Shown here in pieces: positions 50,703 through 62,260 of a stretch of DNA of 64,000 nucleotides; position 1 is the first letter of the stretch; every line of letters starts with the position of its first letter. The DNA comes from Imbricaverruca yamaguchii (lineage: Eukaryota > Arthropoda > Thecostraca > Neoverrucidae): positions 1,051,501 to 1,115,500 of the forward strand of contig JAOTOL010001461.1 of the NCBI GenBank assembly GCA_034440575.1, in the 5' to 3' direction. Below the pieces are notes generated by a model. That model was not told where the DNA came from and searched no databases. It worked only from the letters and a program-made list of their open reading frames with translations. The position numbers and the translations under genes were made by a program.

Positions 50703-51150
50703 TCCCAGGGAGATATGGGCGCCCTCCTGGGTCGATATATGCTATCCTCCTAGAATACTGTGTGCAGCACCCTTGGAGAGCATAAGCGACCCTCGCTTAG
50801 GGGTGTGGACTTCCTGCGGCTGCCCTCCTTGGCAAGTGTGGGCTACTCTCCTTAAGAAATTTTAGCTACCATCGCGATTAGGTGCGGTTTACACTCCCAG
50901 CGAGTTTTTGGCTTCTTCCTAGGATGACATAGATCATCTTTCTGGAGTAGTGTGGGTTACCCTCGGATAGAGGTGTGGGCTTCTTCCTGCGGCTGCCATC
51001 CTGTGGATGCATGGGCTTCCTTCATTGACTACTCTTTCAGGAGGAGTGTGGTATCCTTGTAGACACGTAGGGTCTCCTCGCCTGGAGGGCTTAGTCGTTC
51101 ATTCGAGGATATTTAAGCCATCGTCCGGAGAGGCGACTCCCGGAAGGTTT
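50703..51150. repeat. decayed extension of the 59-bp array
   Basis: Recognisable fragments persist: TCCCAGGGAGATATGGGC, TGTGGGCTACTCTCC, GTGTGGGCTTCTTCCTGCGG, CTGCGGCTGCC. They are too diverged for a fixed period. Similar remnants recur at 51770-51845 beyond the next array, suggesting the latter arose within the old one. Confidence 0.65.
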
Positions 51151-51336
51151 AGGTTTCTCTAAGGTTATAAGTATGTTCCTTCAGATTCCCTCTGCATATT
51201 TTTGCAGTTTTTTTTCTTGCTTGCGGGATGTACTTCCAAATAAATATCGGCGCTCCGTGAGAAACTAAAAACCCTAGAATGGCGTGTGGGGAAGTGGTTG
51301 GAGACATTCTCCTGGAAACGTCATGGTTTCTTCGTT

Positions 51337-51662
51337 GAACGCTGCGGCCGTCCTCATCGGAGTGCGTGGAGTGGTCACACAGAGGTGCTGGTCGTCCTGT
51401 CCGGGTACATTGAACGCTGCGGCCGTCCTCATCGGAGTGCGTGGAGTGGTCACACAGAGGTGCTGGTCGTCCTGTCCGGGTACATGTGCCCACTCTGTGG
51501 AACAGGTATGAGGGTCTGCAGCGAGGTCCCGCACGGTCTCCGGCGGAGTGCGTGGAGTGGTCACACAGAGGTGCTGGTCGTCCTGTCCGGGCACATGCGC
51601 CCACTCTGTGGAACAGGTGTGAGGATCTGCAGCGAGGTCCCGCACGGTCTCCGGCGGAAGCG
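51337..51662. repeat. 75-bp and 117-bp nested tandem repeat
   Basis: GAACGCTGCGGCCGTCCTCA starts at 51337 and 51412 (period 75). A longer unit containing TGTGCCCACTCTGTGGAACA, CAGCGAGGTCCCGCACGGTC and GGAGTGCGTGGAGTGGTCAC is then repeated with period about 117 to 51658. Confidence 0.9.
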
Positions 51663-52649
51663 CATTGTTCCGAGTCTCGTTCTGAGGAGACAAGGCACGC
51701 TCTCCAAGGCACGCATGAGTCACTCTATGTGGATGCCATCCTGGAGATAAACGGGCGTCTTTCATAGTGCGCGTTGCCCTCCCACGAAGCTATGACCTAC
51801 CTCCCAGAGGAAGATTTAAGGTTTTCTCCTGGGGTAGTGTGGGCTGACCCTGGTGGTGAGGTATAGGTACGAACGCAGGCTAACGAGGAACGAGTCTCTC
51901 TTGGTGTGCATGAAAAAAATACTTCACGAGATATTCGGTCCGGCCGACCAAACTGGGGAACTATTAAACCCCGACAACTGTCTGTTTGCTACATTTCCAG
52001 TCCTTCATTCTTCATGCAAAGTTGGTACCATGCCTAAAATTGTGATTTTTAGGAGCTTTATAGATGTTCAGGAAATACCTTGCAGAATTTCCATGCTATA
52101 TGATATGCATGGTTGATGCGCTCTAAAGCCCACATAATTTCCAGTCATGGAGTGCAATCCATATTGATAATTTGCAGAGGGAATGCAATCATTTTTCTTC
52201 TCTTAAAGTGGGGATCAAGTTGCGGTGTGGAGTACACTTCTCTCGAAATAATCTTGTCATCAACTTTTCACAGCATCATATCGGCTTTATATCGAGGCGT
52301 TCTATCTTGACAAACGTCGGCCGGGCAGGACAGGTTGGATCCAAGTGTAGTTCACATACTCAATCGCGCTGACGTGCAAACCAATGACGCCAATTTGATA
52401 ACCAGGGATTTGGTGAAAACCCAGCATGGCCGGCTCAGGTAAACAGGATAGGTGGCTCTTCCTGATGACTGGCTATACATGATAACTGGACTGGTGTACA
52501 ACATGACTGGAGCAACATTTCGCATTATTACAATGATATTTAGTTCCAAGTGTGCTTGCGAGACACGATACTGTGCTATTACAGTTTCCCTTACTTCCCG
52601 CGATTGTCATTTCCGGACTATGTATGCGCGTGTGACATTGACTTCGCCA
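51663..52649. other. mostly unique sequence
   Basis: Contains decayed 59-bp array remnants at 51770-51845, then AT-rich sequence with no recognisable gene. Confidence 0.45.
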
Positions 52650-52990
52650 GGTGTCTGCCAGCTGCCGAGGGTCCACCGGTCTCGGATATTCACCTGTCGC
52701 TGGATCTCCACCGGCCGCTGGGTGTCCACCGGCCCCGGGTGTTCACCCCCACCGGATCTCCACCGGCTGCCAGGCGCCCGCCTGTGTCGGGGTTTCCGCC
52801 GGTCTCGGGTGTCCACCGGTCCCGGGTGTCCACCCCCACCGGATCTCCGCCGGCTGCCAGGCGCCCGCCTGTGTCGGGGTTTCCGCCGGTCTCGGGTGTC
52901 CACCGGTCCCGGGTGTCCACCCCCACCGGATCTCCGCCGGCTGCCAGGCGCCCGCCTGTGTCGGATGTCCACCGGTGCCCGGGCGTCCGC
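52650..52990. repeat. 87-bp minisatellite, three to four copies
   Basis: Units contain GGGTGTCCACCCCCACCGGA, CTGCCAGGCGCCCGCCTGTG and GTTTCCGCCGGTCTCGGGTG. The period is 87 bp (29 codons), so three plus frames and three minus frames stay open. Confidence 0.92.
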
Positions 52991-53149
52991 CGGTGGGGGG
53001 AGGGGCCTGTGGTCGGCAGCCGGCCGCCCGGTCGTCCATCAGCGGTCGGGACGGCGCGGCTACCGAACACAGCACAAGCCAGGCGTGAATCACCGGGCAG
53101 CGGCGGGCGGCAAAAAAGCGCGGCGTCGCCGGGCAGGCCGTCATCTGCG
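52991..53149. other. GC-rich linker
   Basis: CpG-dense sequence linking the 87-bp and 16-bp arrays; no gene is recognised. Confidence 0.4.
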
Positions 53150-53336
53150 CGTCGGACACCACTGACGTCGGACACCACTGACGTCGGACACCACTGACGT
53201 CGGACACCACTGACGTCGGACACCACTGACGTCGGACACCACTGACGTCGGGCACCACTGACGTCGGGCACCACTGACGTCGGACACCACTGACGTCGGA
53301 CACCACTGACGTCGGACACCACTGACGGTCAGCCAC
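53150..53336. repeat. 16-bp TGACGTC-containing minisatellite
   Basis: About 11 nearly perfect copies of GACGTCGGACACCACT. Each junction forms TGACGTCG, which contains the palindrome GACGTC and resembles a CRE/ATF half-palindrome. Two copies read GACGTCGGGCACCACT. Confidence 0.96.
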
Positions 53337-54469
53337 CGCAACTGCACTGCGCGCACAGCCGTCGCTGACTCACTGCGTATCGGCCCGCACCTTCCGGGAC
53401 GTGCGTGACGAACAGCTGGATACCAGCCGACTCCGAGACCCTTTTATGAGGGAGCAGCATTTTATTCGCTGAAATGAGCCGTGGCTTCATTCGGCGACTA
53501 CGCCGGCTTTAAGGATGGCTTGGAGCAGACCAAAATGCACTGGCATGTCCTAAGAATGGACTCAGCTGTACCGTGCGAATAATATAATCGTGCATTATAT
53601 GCGTCTGAGTTGCTCCTTAGTCCCTCCCTCGATGACATGCACGCATTACATATGCGAAGAATGACACCAAAGCAACCATTTGTGCATTGCCATCGATGAA
53701 TGGAAGATGCGCTAACGTAGGTGCTCCGAATGGCAAGGCAATCGTGTTTTTTCTTCTTTTGAAAAATACATTTGAGTTATCATTATGGTCAGCATTATGT
53801 CACACCAATCTCCACAATGGCTCCCGCACACTACCTGGGTCAATTGTTTTCCGAGGCACAGAAAAAGCGAACTTTATTTTTCGTCCATTTGAAGGCGGCT
53901 GATGCAAATATATGGATTCGTCGACACTAGGGGAGAGCGTCGTTCAACCGACATGGCGTAAAATGATCAGGTTTAGTAATAGTCACAAGGGCCAATCCAG
54001 GTTACATGCCATACATGCCATTACATGCCCACAAGGGCCGCGAGTGTAAGAAAGCTCAGTATTTTGCTTCATTTGTCTACCCAGAATAGAACACTAGTAT
54101 TGAGGATCGGGGAAAGACATGTCACGAGCCACGCTTCGGTTGAATGCATGTCGGAATAATGCACAGGTGTATTTAATCGAGATGAAAATATAAGGTTGGA
54201 CCTGCACCCCGTCCCCTGGAGCAATTCGCAATTGCGCTAATTGTTCACTTACTATTTCGTGTATGGCTTTAAATAACTAGATGAATTATCTGTTCATTAC
54301 CCGCCAATACATGTCCGGTTTGACCTTTTCTCACTATCAATGCATGAGTATTTAGCACTGACGTGATCAGAACAATTTGGAGGAACTCCTGAAGGTCCAA
54401 CATTGTTTATAGCTCCGTCCGTCACAGTTTCTATCTATTAGTTGGTGTGGCAGGTGTGGCAATGTTCGC
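53337..54469. other. unique sequence, nothing recognised
   Basis: No element ends, tandem repeats or recognisable coding. Confidence 0.5.
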
Positions 54470-54740
54470 TATAGCCGCGGGAGCGGCGCCGCGGCCCAGA
54501 TCTGGGCGCGGCCATTAACGTGCCGGCGGGTGGCGCGCACGTTCCCACATTCCCCGACCCGGCGGCGAGCGGCGGCCGGGGTCAGGCCGTTTGACCAGGC
54601 GCACTCGTCCGGGATCGCAGCGTCGCCAATCCTGAGCGAGGCCATGCCGCGTCAGGCTGGCGACTGCCGCCTCGGGGGCTGAGGGCGCAGACGGGGGTGG
54701 CCGGTGCCGGCGCAGCCTGGTACCGCGCAGTCCTCCCCGG
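54470..54740. promoter_or_regulatory. GC-rich, CpG-dense island
   Basis: CpG-rich (GCGGGAGCGGCGCCGCGGCC, GGCGGCGAGCGGCGGCCGGG) with abrupt AT-richer borders. It could be a CpG island promoter. No core promoter motif or start site could be assigned. Confidence 0.35.
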
Positions 54741-56689
54741 CTGGCTGGCCCCTCCTCACAGTTGCCTTAGCGGGCAAGGTCACGTACCACGGAGCGAATT
54801 ATCTCGAAGCAGTGTCCTTAGGCACTGGTCAGCCTGCGGTCGGCTGCGAACTGTGCAGACTGGATTCCGATGTCATTTCAGGAGCATCACAGTCGACGCG
54901 CTGGAGGTGTCCCGAGTTAATGCTATTAGTGCCCTTTACCGACATGTGTCAACGAATATGAATCGTGGGTCAACTTAACGCTTCAGGATTTGCATCGCCT
55001 TACGAACTCGCGCACATCGCATTAATTACATTCACACATCTGCGTGTTTAACAACGCGCTGCTTCAGTCGGGACATTTGCAGCCTTACATATGAAGCCGG
55101 GCACAATGCACTGGCAGCGAGGACAGGCCATTCACCAGTGACTAAGCCCGGCTGCCGGTCTCACTGAGGCCGTGTTTGCTGCCAAGTCCTATGCTGAGGG
55201 GATCGGCAACAATGGGACGGGCTGCCGTCTTATGCAGATTGGTTGCGACAGAGCGGGCGCGCGGCCTGACGCGATTTGCCGCGCAATAAAGGATTAACAA
55301 CCTCGTCACCCCATCCCACTCAAGTCAGAGAAACGTTGCAGTGATAAAGCTGTCCTGTATATCTCAAGTTTATATAGACTAATATCACTGCCAACGGGCA
55401 GCGTCTCACCAGGGATTTTCTGGCGGGGGTGTGCTCTGATGGAAGTAAGCACTTGCAAATTAATCGCTGAAAAGTGCATTGTGCAATGAGGAATAATGAA
55501 GCGAGATATAGGGGAATTGTTGTGCATGCTTTGTCAAGACATGACAATGTGGAAGCACCGAGTTCACAAAATGGAAAAAACGTGTTTTTAAACCACGATG
55601 TTGCCACTACAAGGTTTTGCGCCGAATTGGTGCATAGTCGTAGTAATTATCGTCGTATTCCGTCATCGTGGACTTTTTCACCGAGAATTATCACGGTGGT
55701 CGTTTAATTTTCACCGTGACCTTTGTCCGAGATGCCAGATTTATTTCAATTCAAGTGGATTATTGGGTAATGTTAATGGAAACCAGATCAATGTAAGCGC
55801 ACCGTCATGTGTTCGAGAGCAACTTTGACGTATTATGGATGATTGTGGCGACTGCAGACTCACTTTACTTCTTATATGGGCTCATAAGCAGCAGGAGCGA
55901 TTCTGAATTCGTTCCAACGCACGCACACAACCACCTTTTGACGATTCTTCGTGAAAGACAAGGTCGTCCTCAACATTGATCCGTGACTATTTCCGATTTC
56001 CGACGAATTATAACCAAGAAAGATGGGTGGGGTTTGAAAAGGTGTACACTTGATAGGCGGAAAGCGACTTATGAAGTATTTCGAGCTGCATGGTGACTGT
56101 CGTCGTCTGAAAGCTTATTTCGTGTTGAAGCAATTCAAATTGAGACATTTAACTTCACGCTACATCTACGCTTGCATTTGTTGACGGAGAGCAACAATAG
56201 TAAGAGGACCACATTGAAGTAGTTTACGCTGTCAAGGGAGTTATTGAATGCTCCTTAAATCTGAACTTTTTGTGCAGATCCGTTGTTGAATATCAGTTTG
56301 GCCGATGAAAACCGCGATTCATTGTTGTGTCAATTGCTCTCGCAGTGCGGGGAGGGAAATGGTTTTGATTCCTTAATGTTTTTATCAAGTAACGCCTGAT
56401 CTGTTTGCGGTAGCGCTTGTAAAGTGCATGCCATCACATACTTGGTGAGTGCATATTGCATCAAGACATGCGCTTTACACTATAAAAATGGTGGGTCTAC
56501 GGCGCGTGGAGGGAAGGTAAAGATCACACCATAGTCTGTTATTTCTGCATGACGAATCTGCAGAGAAACTATTACAGGAACAAACATCATGCTTAACTTC
56601 TTGACGTTTCATCAGCCATAAAGCCAGTCCCCCATGGCCCAGGTGTCCCTGTTCCAGAACCTGATGTCGATACGGGATCGTCGTATCGT
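54741..56689. other. unique sequence, nothing recognised
   Basis: No tandem repeat or mobile-element end. Short frames only. It lies upstream of the broken protein remnant and could include its 5' flank. Confidence 0.45.
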
Positions 56690-57963
56690 CGTCCGACTGA
56701 GAGTCTGGAGATCCGAACAATGCGGACGAGTCTGGTACATTCGAGTCAACAGAGGAAGACCGACCGACCGCGGTGGCACTGAACCAAGATGAACTCAACC
56801 AAGATGAACTCACTATCTGACGCGGGACTTGAACCTGTTCAAGGAGTCTGCTCAGCTTCTGGATCCGCGCCTTCGTGAGAAACGTCTGTGGGCACCGGAG
56901 ACAGCGTCCTTTAGGCATCGAAACGGCGAGAAAGAGTTCTGGAAATACTTCTCGTTTGAAGAGGAATCTTGTCTGGTATACCGTAACGATATCGCCAACC
57001 TGATCGAAACGATTCGATTGAAGCATAACGCAACAGAAGGGGACTTTTCATCGAATCATTGAGTAGGAGTCTCAAGGCGTTTCTTGTGAACAAGGGCAAC
57101 CAGTTCTGTTCGATCCCTGTCACACACTTAGTTGAAATAAGAGAAACCCACAACAGCATGAATCGCCTGCTGCCCTCTCCCGACTACAAGGATTATGGTT
57201 GGTTGATTTATGGAGATATCAAGATGGTTGATCTTGTCTTGTTAAGTCAAAGTGGGTACACGAATGAGCCATGCTTCGTGTGCCTGTGGCACAGCCGAGC
57301 AGACGAACATTATAATGTTCAGCGAGAGTGGCCGTCTAGGCAAGGACCACAATCCAGCGCACACAATGTTTTGTCCCACCCTCTGGGTCGAACTACACAA
57401 GATTATTATCTCACCACTGCAACTGTGTCTCATGAAGAACTTGGTCAAGGCGCTGGACGAAAAGGAAGGTGGATGGTTAACGTTTCCGCGACAGGGGTTT
57501 CCACGCGTGCGTATAGGGAGAAGACTGAAAACAGGTGGTATCGATGGTCTTCAGCCAAGAGAGCTCATCAAGGACACTCGCTTTGATGAACCATTGAACT
57601 CCTCCGAACTCTCTGCGTGACTGGCTCTGAAGTCGATCATCGAGAACTTCCTGGGCAACCACCGGAGTCCAGAAGACCAGAAGGCTGTCGATGAACTGGA
57701 GATTTATCGTCTACAAGCTGCGCACATGTCGGTGAAAATACAGTTCCTCAGATCTCATCTGGACTATTTCCCCGAAAATTGTGAAAACTTCGGTGAAGAA
57801 CAAGGGGAGCGTTTCACAAGGACATTCCGAGTGTTGAAGAAACGCTTTCAAGGCCGGTGGGATGCCAAGTTTCTGGCCGATTACTGTTGGTGCCTGAAGA
57901 GGGGTGTGGTGTCTGCTCAGCATAACCGGACGTCTCTGAAGAAGCCATTAACTCCTGATTAGC
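56690..57963 (+). pseudogene. broken copy of an uncharacterised, probably transposon-derived protein family
   Basis: About 420 codons are readable by family resemblance on the plus strand, in three consecutive frame segments. An acidic/serine-rich N-terminal linker (about 56690-56790) is followed by RDLNLFKESAQLL (56820-56860). The frame shifts near 57041, then SRSLKAFLVNKGNQ, WLIYGDIKMVD (GD at about 57212-57217) and PCFVCLWHSRA with a CxxC (57272-57283). It shifts again near 57385, then KNLVKALDEKEGG, QPRELIKD, a TGA (57618-57620) where the family has Trp, FLGNHRSPED, LRSHLDYFPEN, EEQGERF (57795-57815), GRWD and DYCWCLKR (about 57879-57902), with a natural stop at 57961-57963. From memory, similar multi-copy hypothetical proteins occur in arthropod and cnidarian genomes; their function is not established. 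Two frameshifts and one nonsense codon indicate a dead copy or sequencing errors. Confidence 0.8.
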
Positions 57964-58342
57964 CTAGTATATCGTGCTGTACCATTGTTGCGATCCATTA
58001 ACCGTCTGTAAACAGTCTGTTAACCACCTGTAAAGTTTGCACACAGATAGCAGTTGAGCTATGCTTAATCGCTCGCCCACTAATATAATGGGAAATACGC
58101 ATTTCTATAAAGCGTTTCATTCAGCAAATTTAACCTGACTGAGAAAAATGAATGAGATTTTCGGAATCAGCATGAGAAACTAACCCGAGAACAGCGAATA
58201 TATGCGTGGCCTTTAAAATCACGCAGACCAGTGTAATGAAGCACTGAATCGCATTTGGTTTACGATTAGGGTCTGATGACCACGACATTGCCTATTTGTT
58301 CTGACCTGGGAGGTCAGCCAGCAGAGATAGATAAATGCTTCT
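57964..58342. other. sequence between the broken gene and SINE 3
   Basis: AT-rich. AGTCTGTTAACC-like strings occur near 58013-58025. No terminal inverted repeat for the upstream element was identified. Confidence 0.4.
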
Positions 58343-58528
58343 TTGTTTTGTTTGTTTATTGGATGTTTCACGGCGCACTTCATGCACTATCACGGCTGAG
58401 GGCGCCGCCCACACTGTTTCGCCGGTGGGCCGCGGGATTCGGAAATGTCCCGGGTGGTATGAGTGTTGAACCCGAGACCTTTGGTAAGCAGAGCTCAACA
58501 CCTTAACCACCCGGCCATCCCCGCTCCG
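58343..58528 (-). mobile_element. tRNA-derived SINE, copy 3, reversed
   Basis: Read on the minus strand, box A is TGGCCGGGTGG (complement of 58507-58517) and box B GGTTCAACACTC (complement of 58461-58472). The body contains CCCGCGGCCCACCGGCG and GTGTGGGCGGCG, with a tail AATAAACAAACAAAACAAAG at 58341-58360. It matches copies 1 and 2 throughout, with some decay in both promoter boxes. Confidence 0.9.
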
Positions 58529-60829
58529 AGAACAATGTTTCAGGTAACTCTGCAATGGTCAAGGATATATCATAGTTACACTATGTCCCTTACCAAATCG
58601 CTCCATCTCATTTAAAGCAAAGGCCAGTGAGGACAAGGCCAAATTGACCTCAATGAGAGCGATCGAAAAGCATCCCCACTACGAGCATCACTTGTCGCCA
58701 GAGCCGCTAGTTACCATGTGCACGGCCTGTTTCTATCGGAAGTGTGGCATATCCATCGCGAATCGTTCGGAAATAGCAGACGAAAATATCTTTGGGAGTG
58801 GGCGGAATCTGCACTTGAACGGAATTGAGCTACAAGATGATCCAACAAGACAACCCACTCTTTGCGGGAGCCAGTTGCTTTTCAAGTACTTACGATTGAA
58901 CCATGTTTTGACCACTTACAGAGGCTGTATTACTTCATGCAATGCGTGGCTGGCAGCGTACGATGAATATACATTTGGAAATAGCAGTGTCTATCAATTA
59001 CCTAGAGGCCTGGATATACTTCGGAGAGCGAAGGTAAGCGAGAATGTGTGGGGTGATCCTCCGCAGAAAAGATGAGTTGATATGAGATTGATGGTCATTA
59101 TGTGTTGGTTAGCGGACATTATTCAGCCGTGCTCCCTCCGAGCCTTCTCCCACAAACAACAATATTGCTGCGTTCCTGGGCCGCTTCGACTACCCAAGCG
59201 ACTTCCGCAAAGTTAACCAATAAATGAAATTAATGATGTAATTTGTCAGTCGCATGGATAAACTCTGCAAATAAGGTAGGATGATTAAATTTATTTTCCG
59301 TTACAGACATTGTGCATTGCAAGTAAAGCCAGCCACTGCATTGAAATCATAGTTATCCTTACGTGATACATCTACATAATAGAATATCATACATAATAGT
59401 GCTATAAGAAATTAGCAACAGATCCTTTTGCCTTTTCCCACTTTTCTATTCTCCAGAAATATAGTCCAGCACCAGCTTTTTCCTCACATGTATGCTGAAA
59501 GACTTCGGTTTCAGCAGAAACTTCGGTTATCCCAGAGAGCAGATGAGAATTTGATCACTTTTCCGAAAAACAAACAACTCATAACTTCCACAATTCCCTC
59601 GCTTTGCGAAGAGGAAAGGAACATATTTTTCTGCTCCGTGGCTTCGGGCAATAAAAATGACATCAGGATTAAATGAAAACCCTCACTACCTCCAGGAGAT
59701 AAAGTAAAACGCACCGTGAAGTTCTCCCGCTTGGAAGGCATTTCATTGGCGTGATGCCAGTATGTCAGAGCGGTGTATTCCAGAGAAGCGATGCCCTGCA
59801 GGCGTGGGAGAGCAGGCGTTTCTCTGGCCACGCCGGGTCAGCCTAGGTGCCAGGAAAACAGCTGCCTAATCATACTTGCGTATCAATTTAATTTGCCTGA
59901 TGAGAAGGCCACCGGAAAATACACAACAGTCACGATTCGTATTAGCTGGACCTAACTGAATTACACATGGACGATAACCCCAAATTACGGATCAGGCTGG
60001 CGAGGAATATTACAGTGGTGCGTGAGCTAATTTCCTGTATTTGTATATGATTGGCCTGTGTCGTTTTTCAATTCAGCAGACAGTCATTATATAAATGGAG
60101 CACCAATTCATCCATTGGGATAACGGTGACATCATCAGTTTGAAGGAAGCGCCTGTCTTCTGCAGTGGCGAGTGCAATGAAGTACACAACTTGCGCCGAG
60201 CTATTCCTTGCTTTAGACTGGGATGGTATCTCAGAACTGATGCACATGTTCCAGGTCCGATGATCGGTCTGTACCGGATGTGTTCGGATGTGTTTTGAGA
60301 TATTGATAAACGCATTCTACTCCAGCCTTGCAATAGCCATGCGAGGTCTTCGCATCAAACAGATATTGTAAACTGCATGAACTCCTCAGAGAGCGAGCTT
60401 GGAACTACCCAGTGCGAATTAGGGCAAGCGAAGATGAAGACACTAAGATGTAAAATATCCCGCATGCTAGATTTTGTGGACGAAGATGAAGCGGGTAGGT
60501 ATTGAGGTCGTGCTTACCACCTGTATGGGAAATGAGTTGAAAAAGCTAAGAGCCAATAACATCGAGGAAGGAAGGGCGAAGGTTATGGCGCACGGTACAG
60601 CCTTTACGACTAGAAATGTGATTATTGGGCTACGAGTTTCGGACCCGAGTTTTACTTCTGACCGGATTCTGTCACATTTGCTATGTCAATCCAGTTGAGC
60701 TTCACTGAGACTCGAACTCGTATTGCAGTTTGGCATCAATATCGCCGTTAATGTTATTATAATTAATGATATTAACTCATATATAGTGGTCTCAGAGTCT
60801 TTCTGCCGACCATAATTATACCTCCTTGG
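58529..60829. other. unique sequence, nothing firm recognised
   Basis: The longest frame (58644-59075, plus, 143 codons) begins TSMRAIEKHPHYEHH, has no tandem repeat beneath it and no recognised domain. It is the best candidate for an unrecognised exon here, but the support is only its length and non-repetitive nature. Confidence 0.35.
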
Positions 60830-60890
60830 TGGGATGTGGATATGGGCAGTCTACGCATGTCCAGGCGATACCGCAGGCAACAGTAATCGA
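60830..60890 (+). repeat. isolated copy of the CAGTCTACG...GTCCAGGCG repeat
   Basis: GGGCAGTCTACGCATGTCCA, then GGCGATACCGCAGGCAACAG, matches the tandem units at 63405-63590. Confidence 0.75.
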
Positions 60891-61619
60891 ATTTCAACAA
60901 ACATTGACATGGGTATAAGCGCTGTGTGTGTGTGGGATGGGGTTCTGGGAGACATGTCCCACCAATTTCTGAAAAGTGGCGATTTGATCCCTCAATTTTT
61001 TTCTGTGTCCCCCGAGCCGCAACTATCTGAGCATGATGGTATCAAAATTATATTTAATCATTAATGAAGTGAAAATATATACGCTAGAAAATCACTAAGA
61101 ATACTTAAAGTCGATCTAGCCATTCAACGGGCTTCACAGGCTATCTGTCGTCACAATATCTGCGAATTGTGAATCAGCAAACGTTATAAATTTTTCCTTC
61201 TAGACCATTCTTGAATAACATGGATCTTGGCCACAGTAGTGTTTTCGCTTGGGTGGAAAATTGTGCCTTGCGAGGCAACAAATTTGCATCATCGCAGGCT
61301 AGGCTGCATTCCCCTGCACATATAGTGATATATCTTGAACAAACGTGACTCTGGGTGTCCTTGGGTATCTTCAAGACCATGGAGTCGTGAGGAGCCTTAA
61401 GCAAGTAGGTCAAATTAGCGTCATATTATAATTCAACGACGTGTTCGCCGGAACCGTGTCTGCATTGGCATCGGCATTCAGCGACGGAATTATGATCGTT
61501 CGAATTAACTACCACAAATGCTTCTGCTTGCACTGAACACACTGGAAGCAACTACGTAGGTCTCACATTACCACTTTAACGGTCAAGATGTAACGCAAAC
61601 CGGCTTCTTCAGTTGTCTC
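60891..61619. other. unique sequence, nothing recognised
   Basis: AT-rich with no element or coding recognised. Confidence 0.45.
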
Positions 61620-62260
61620 CCATTTTGTTGTCCTTTTCACCCAAATTGCCCAAATCTGGTATGAAGCAATAGCCTGTAGTGAACCATCTTGCAACATTTC
61701 AAATCGGTGAATGCCAAGGTCTGCCTTCTAGGTCAAAGGTTAGCTTGATTTTTTAGATGGCGATATCGAAGCGATATTTACCGAACGAGAGGTTCGGTTG
61801 CTTCAATTTCCATGAACTGGGCGTCATTGGGCGTAGCCAGTTATGCGATATCAGAAAGCTAAGCAATCAAATTATTTTCAAGGGCAAAGGCCAAGCTGAT
61901 CATCCGGTCCGCTTAATTTTGTTTTCGTTTTTGCTCGAACCCATCCAAATCTGGTATTAAGCAATAACTAGTGGTGAACACTCGAACTCACTTTAACATT
62001 CAAAGTAAATGGTCGAGCTTATTTCTTCGGTTGCCCCGCGTTTCTCCGTGTTCTCCCAAAGCTACCAATGTTTGGTATCAAGAAATAGCCCGTGGGCAAC
62101 CCTCGAGCAACATTTGAACCCGGGACAGGTCGTCTGAAGCCTCAGGTCAAGGTTAGTTTTAATTTTGCAAAGTTTTCGCGTTTCGTCGCTTTTGCTTCAA
62201 TTTGCATTGCGTGAGTGTCATTCGACGTGGCTTACCGTACGGTATCAGTATATTGAGATT
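61620..62260. repeat. decayed ~200-290-bp tandem repeat, about three units
   Basis: CCAAATCTGGTATGAAGCAA (61652), CCAAATCTGGTATTAAGCAA (61944) and CAATGTTTGGTATCAAGAAA (62067) recur. Each is followed by TAG(C/T)..GTG..CAAC-like sequence and a CAACATTTCAAATC/CAACATTTGAACCC string, then AGGTCAAGGTTAG or AGGTCAAAGGTTAG. Spacing is uneven, so copies are deleted or expanded. Confidence 0.65.

Noticed and set aside
49287..50865. Three overlapping plus-strand frames of 443-488 codons (glycine/proline-rich)
   Set aside because: They lie on the 59-bp array, which has no stop in any phase. All three frames are equally open and cycle through the same repeat peptide, so this is array artefact rather than a gene.
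58644..59075. 143-codon plus-strand frame as a gene
   Set aside because: Not repetitive and therefore worth noting, but no domain, no neighbouring exon evidence and no recognisable family, so it is not called as a CDS.
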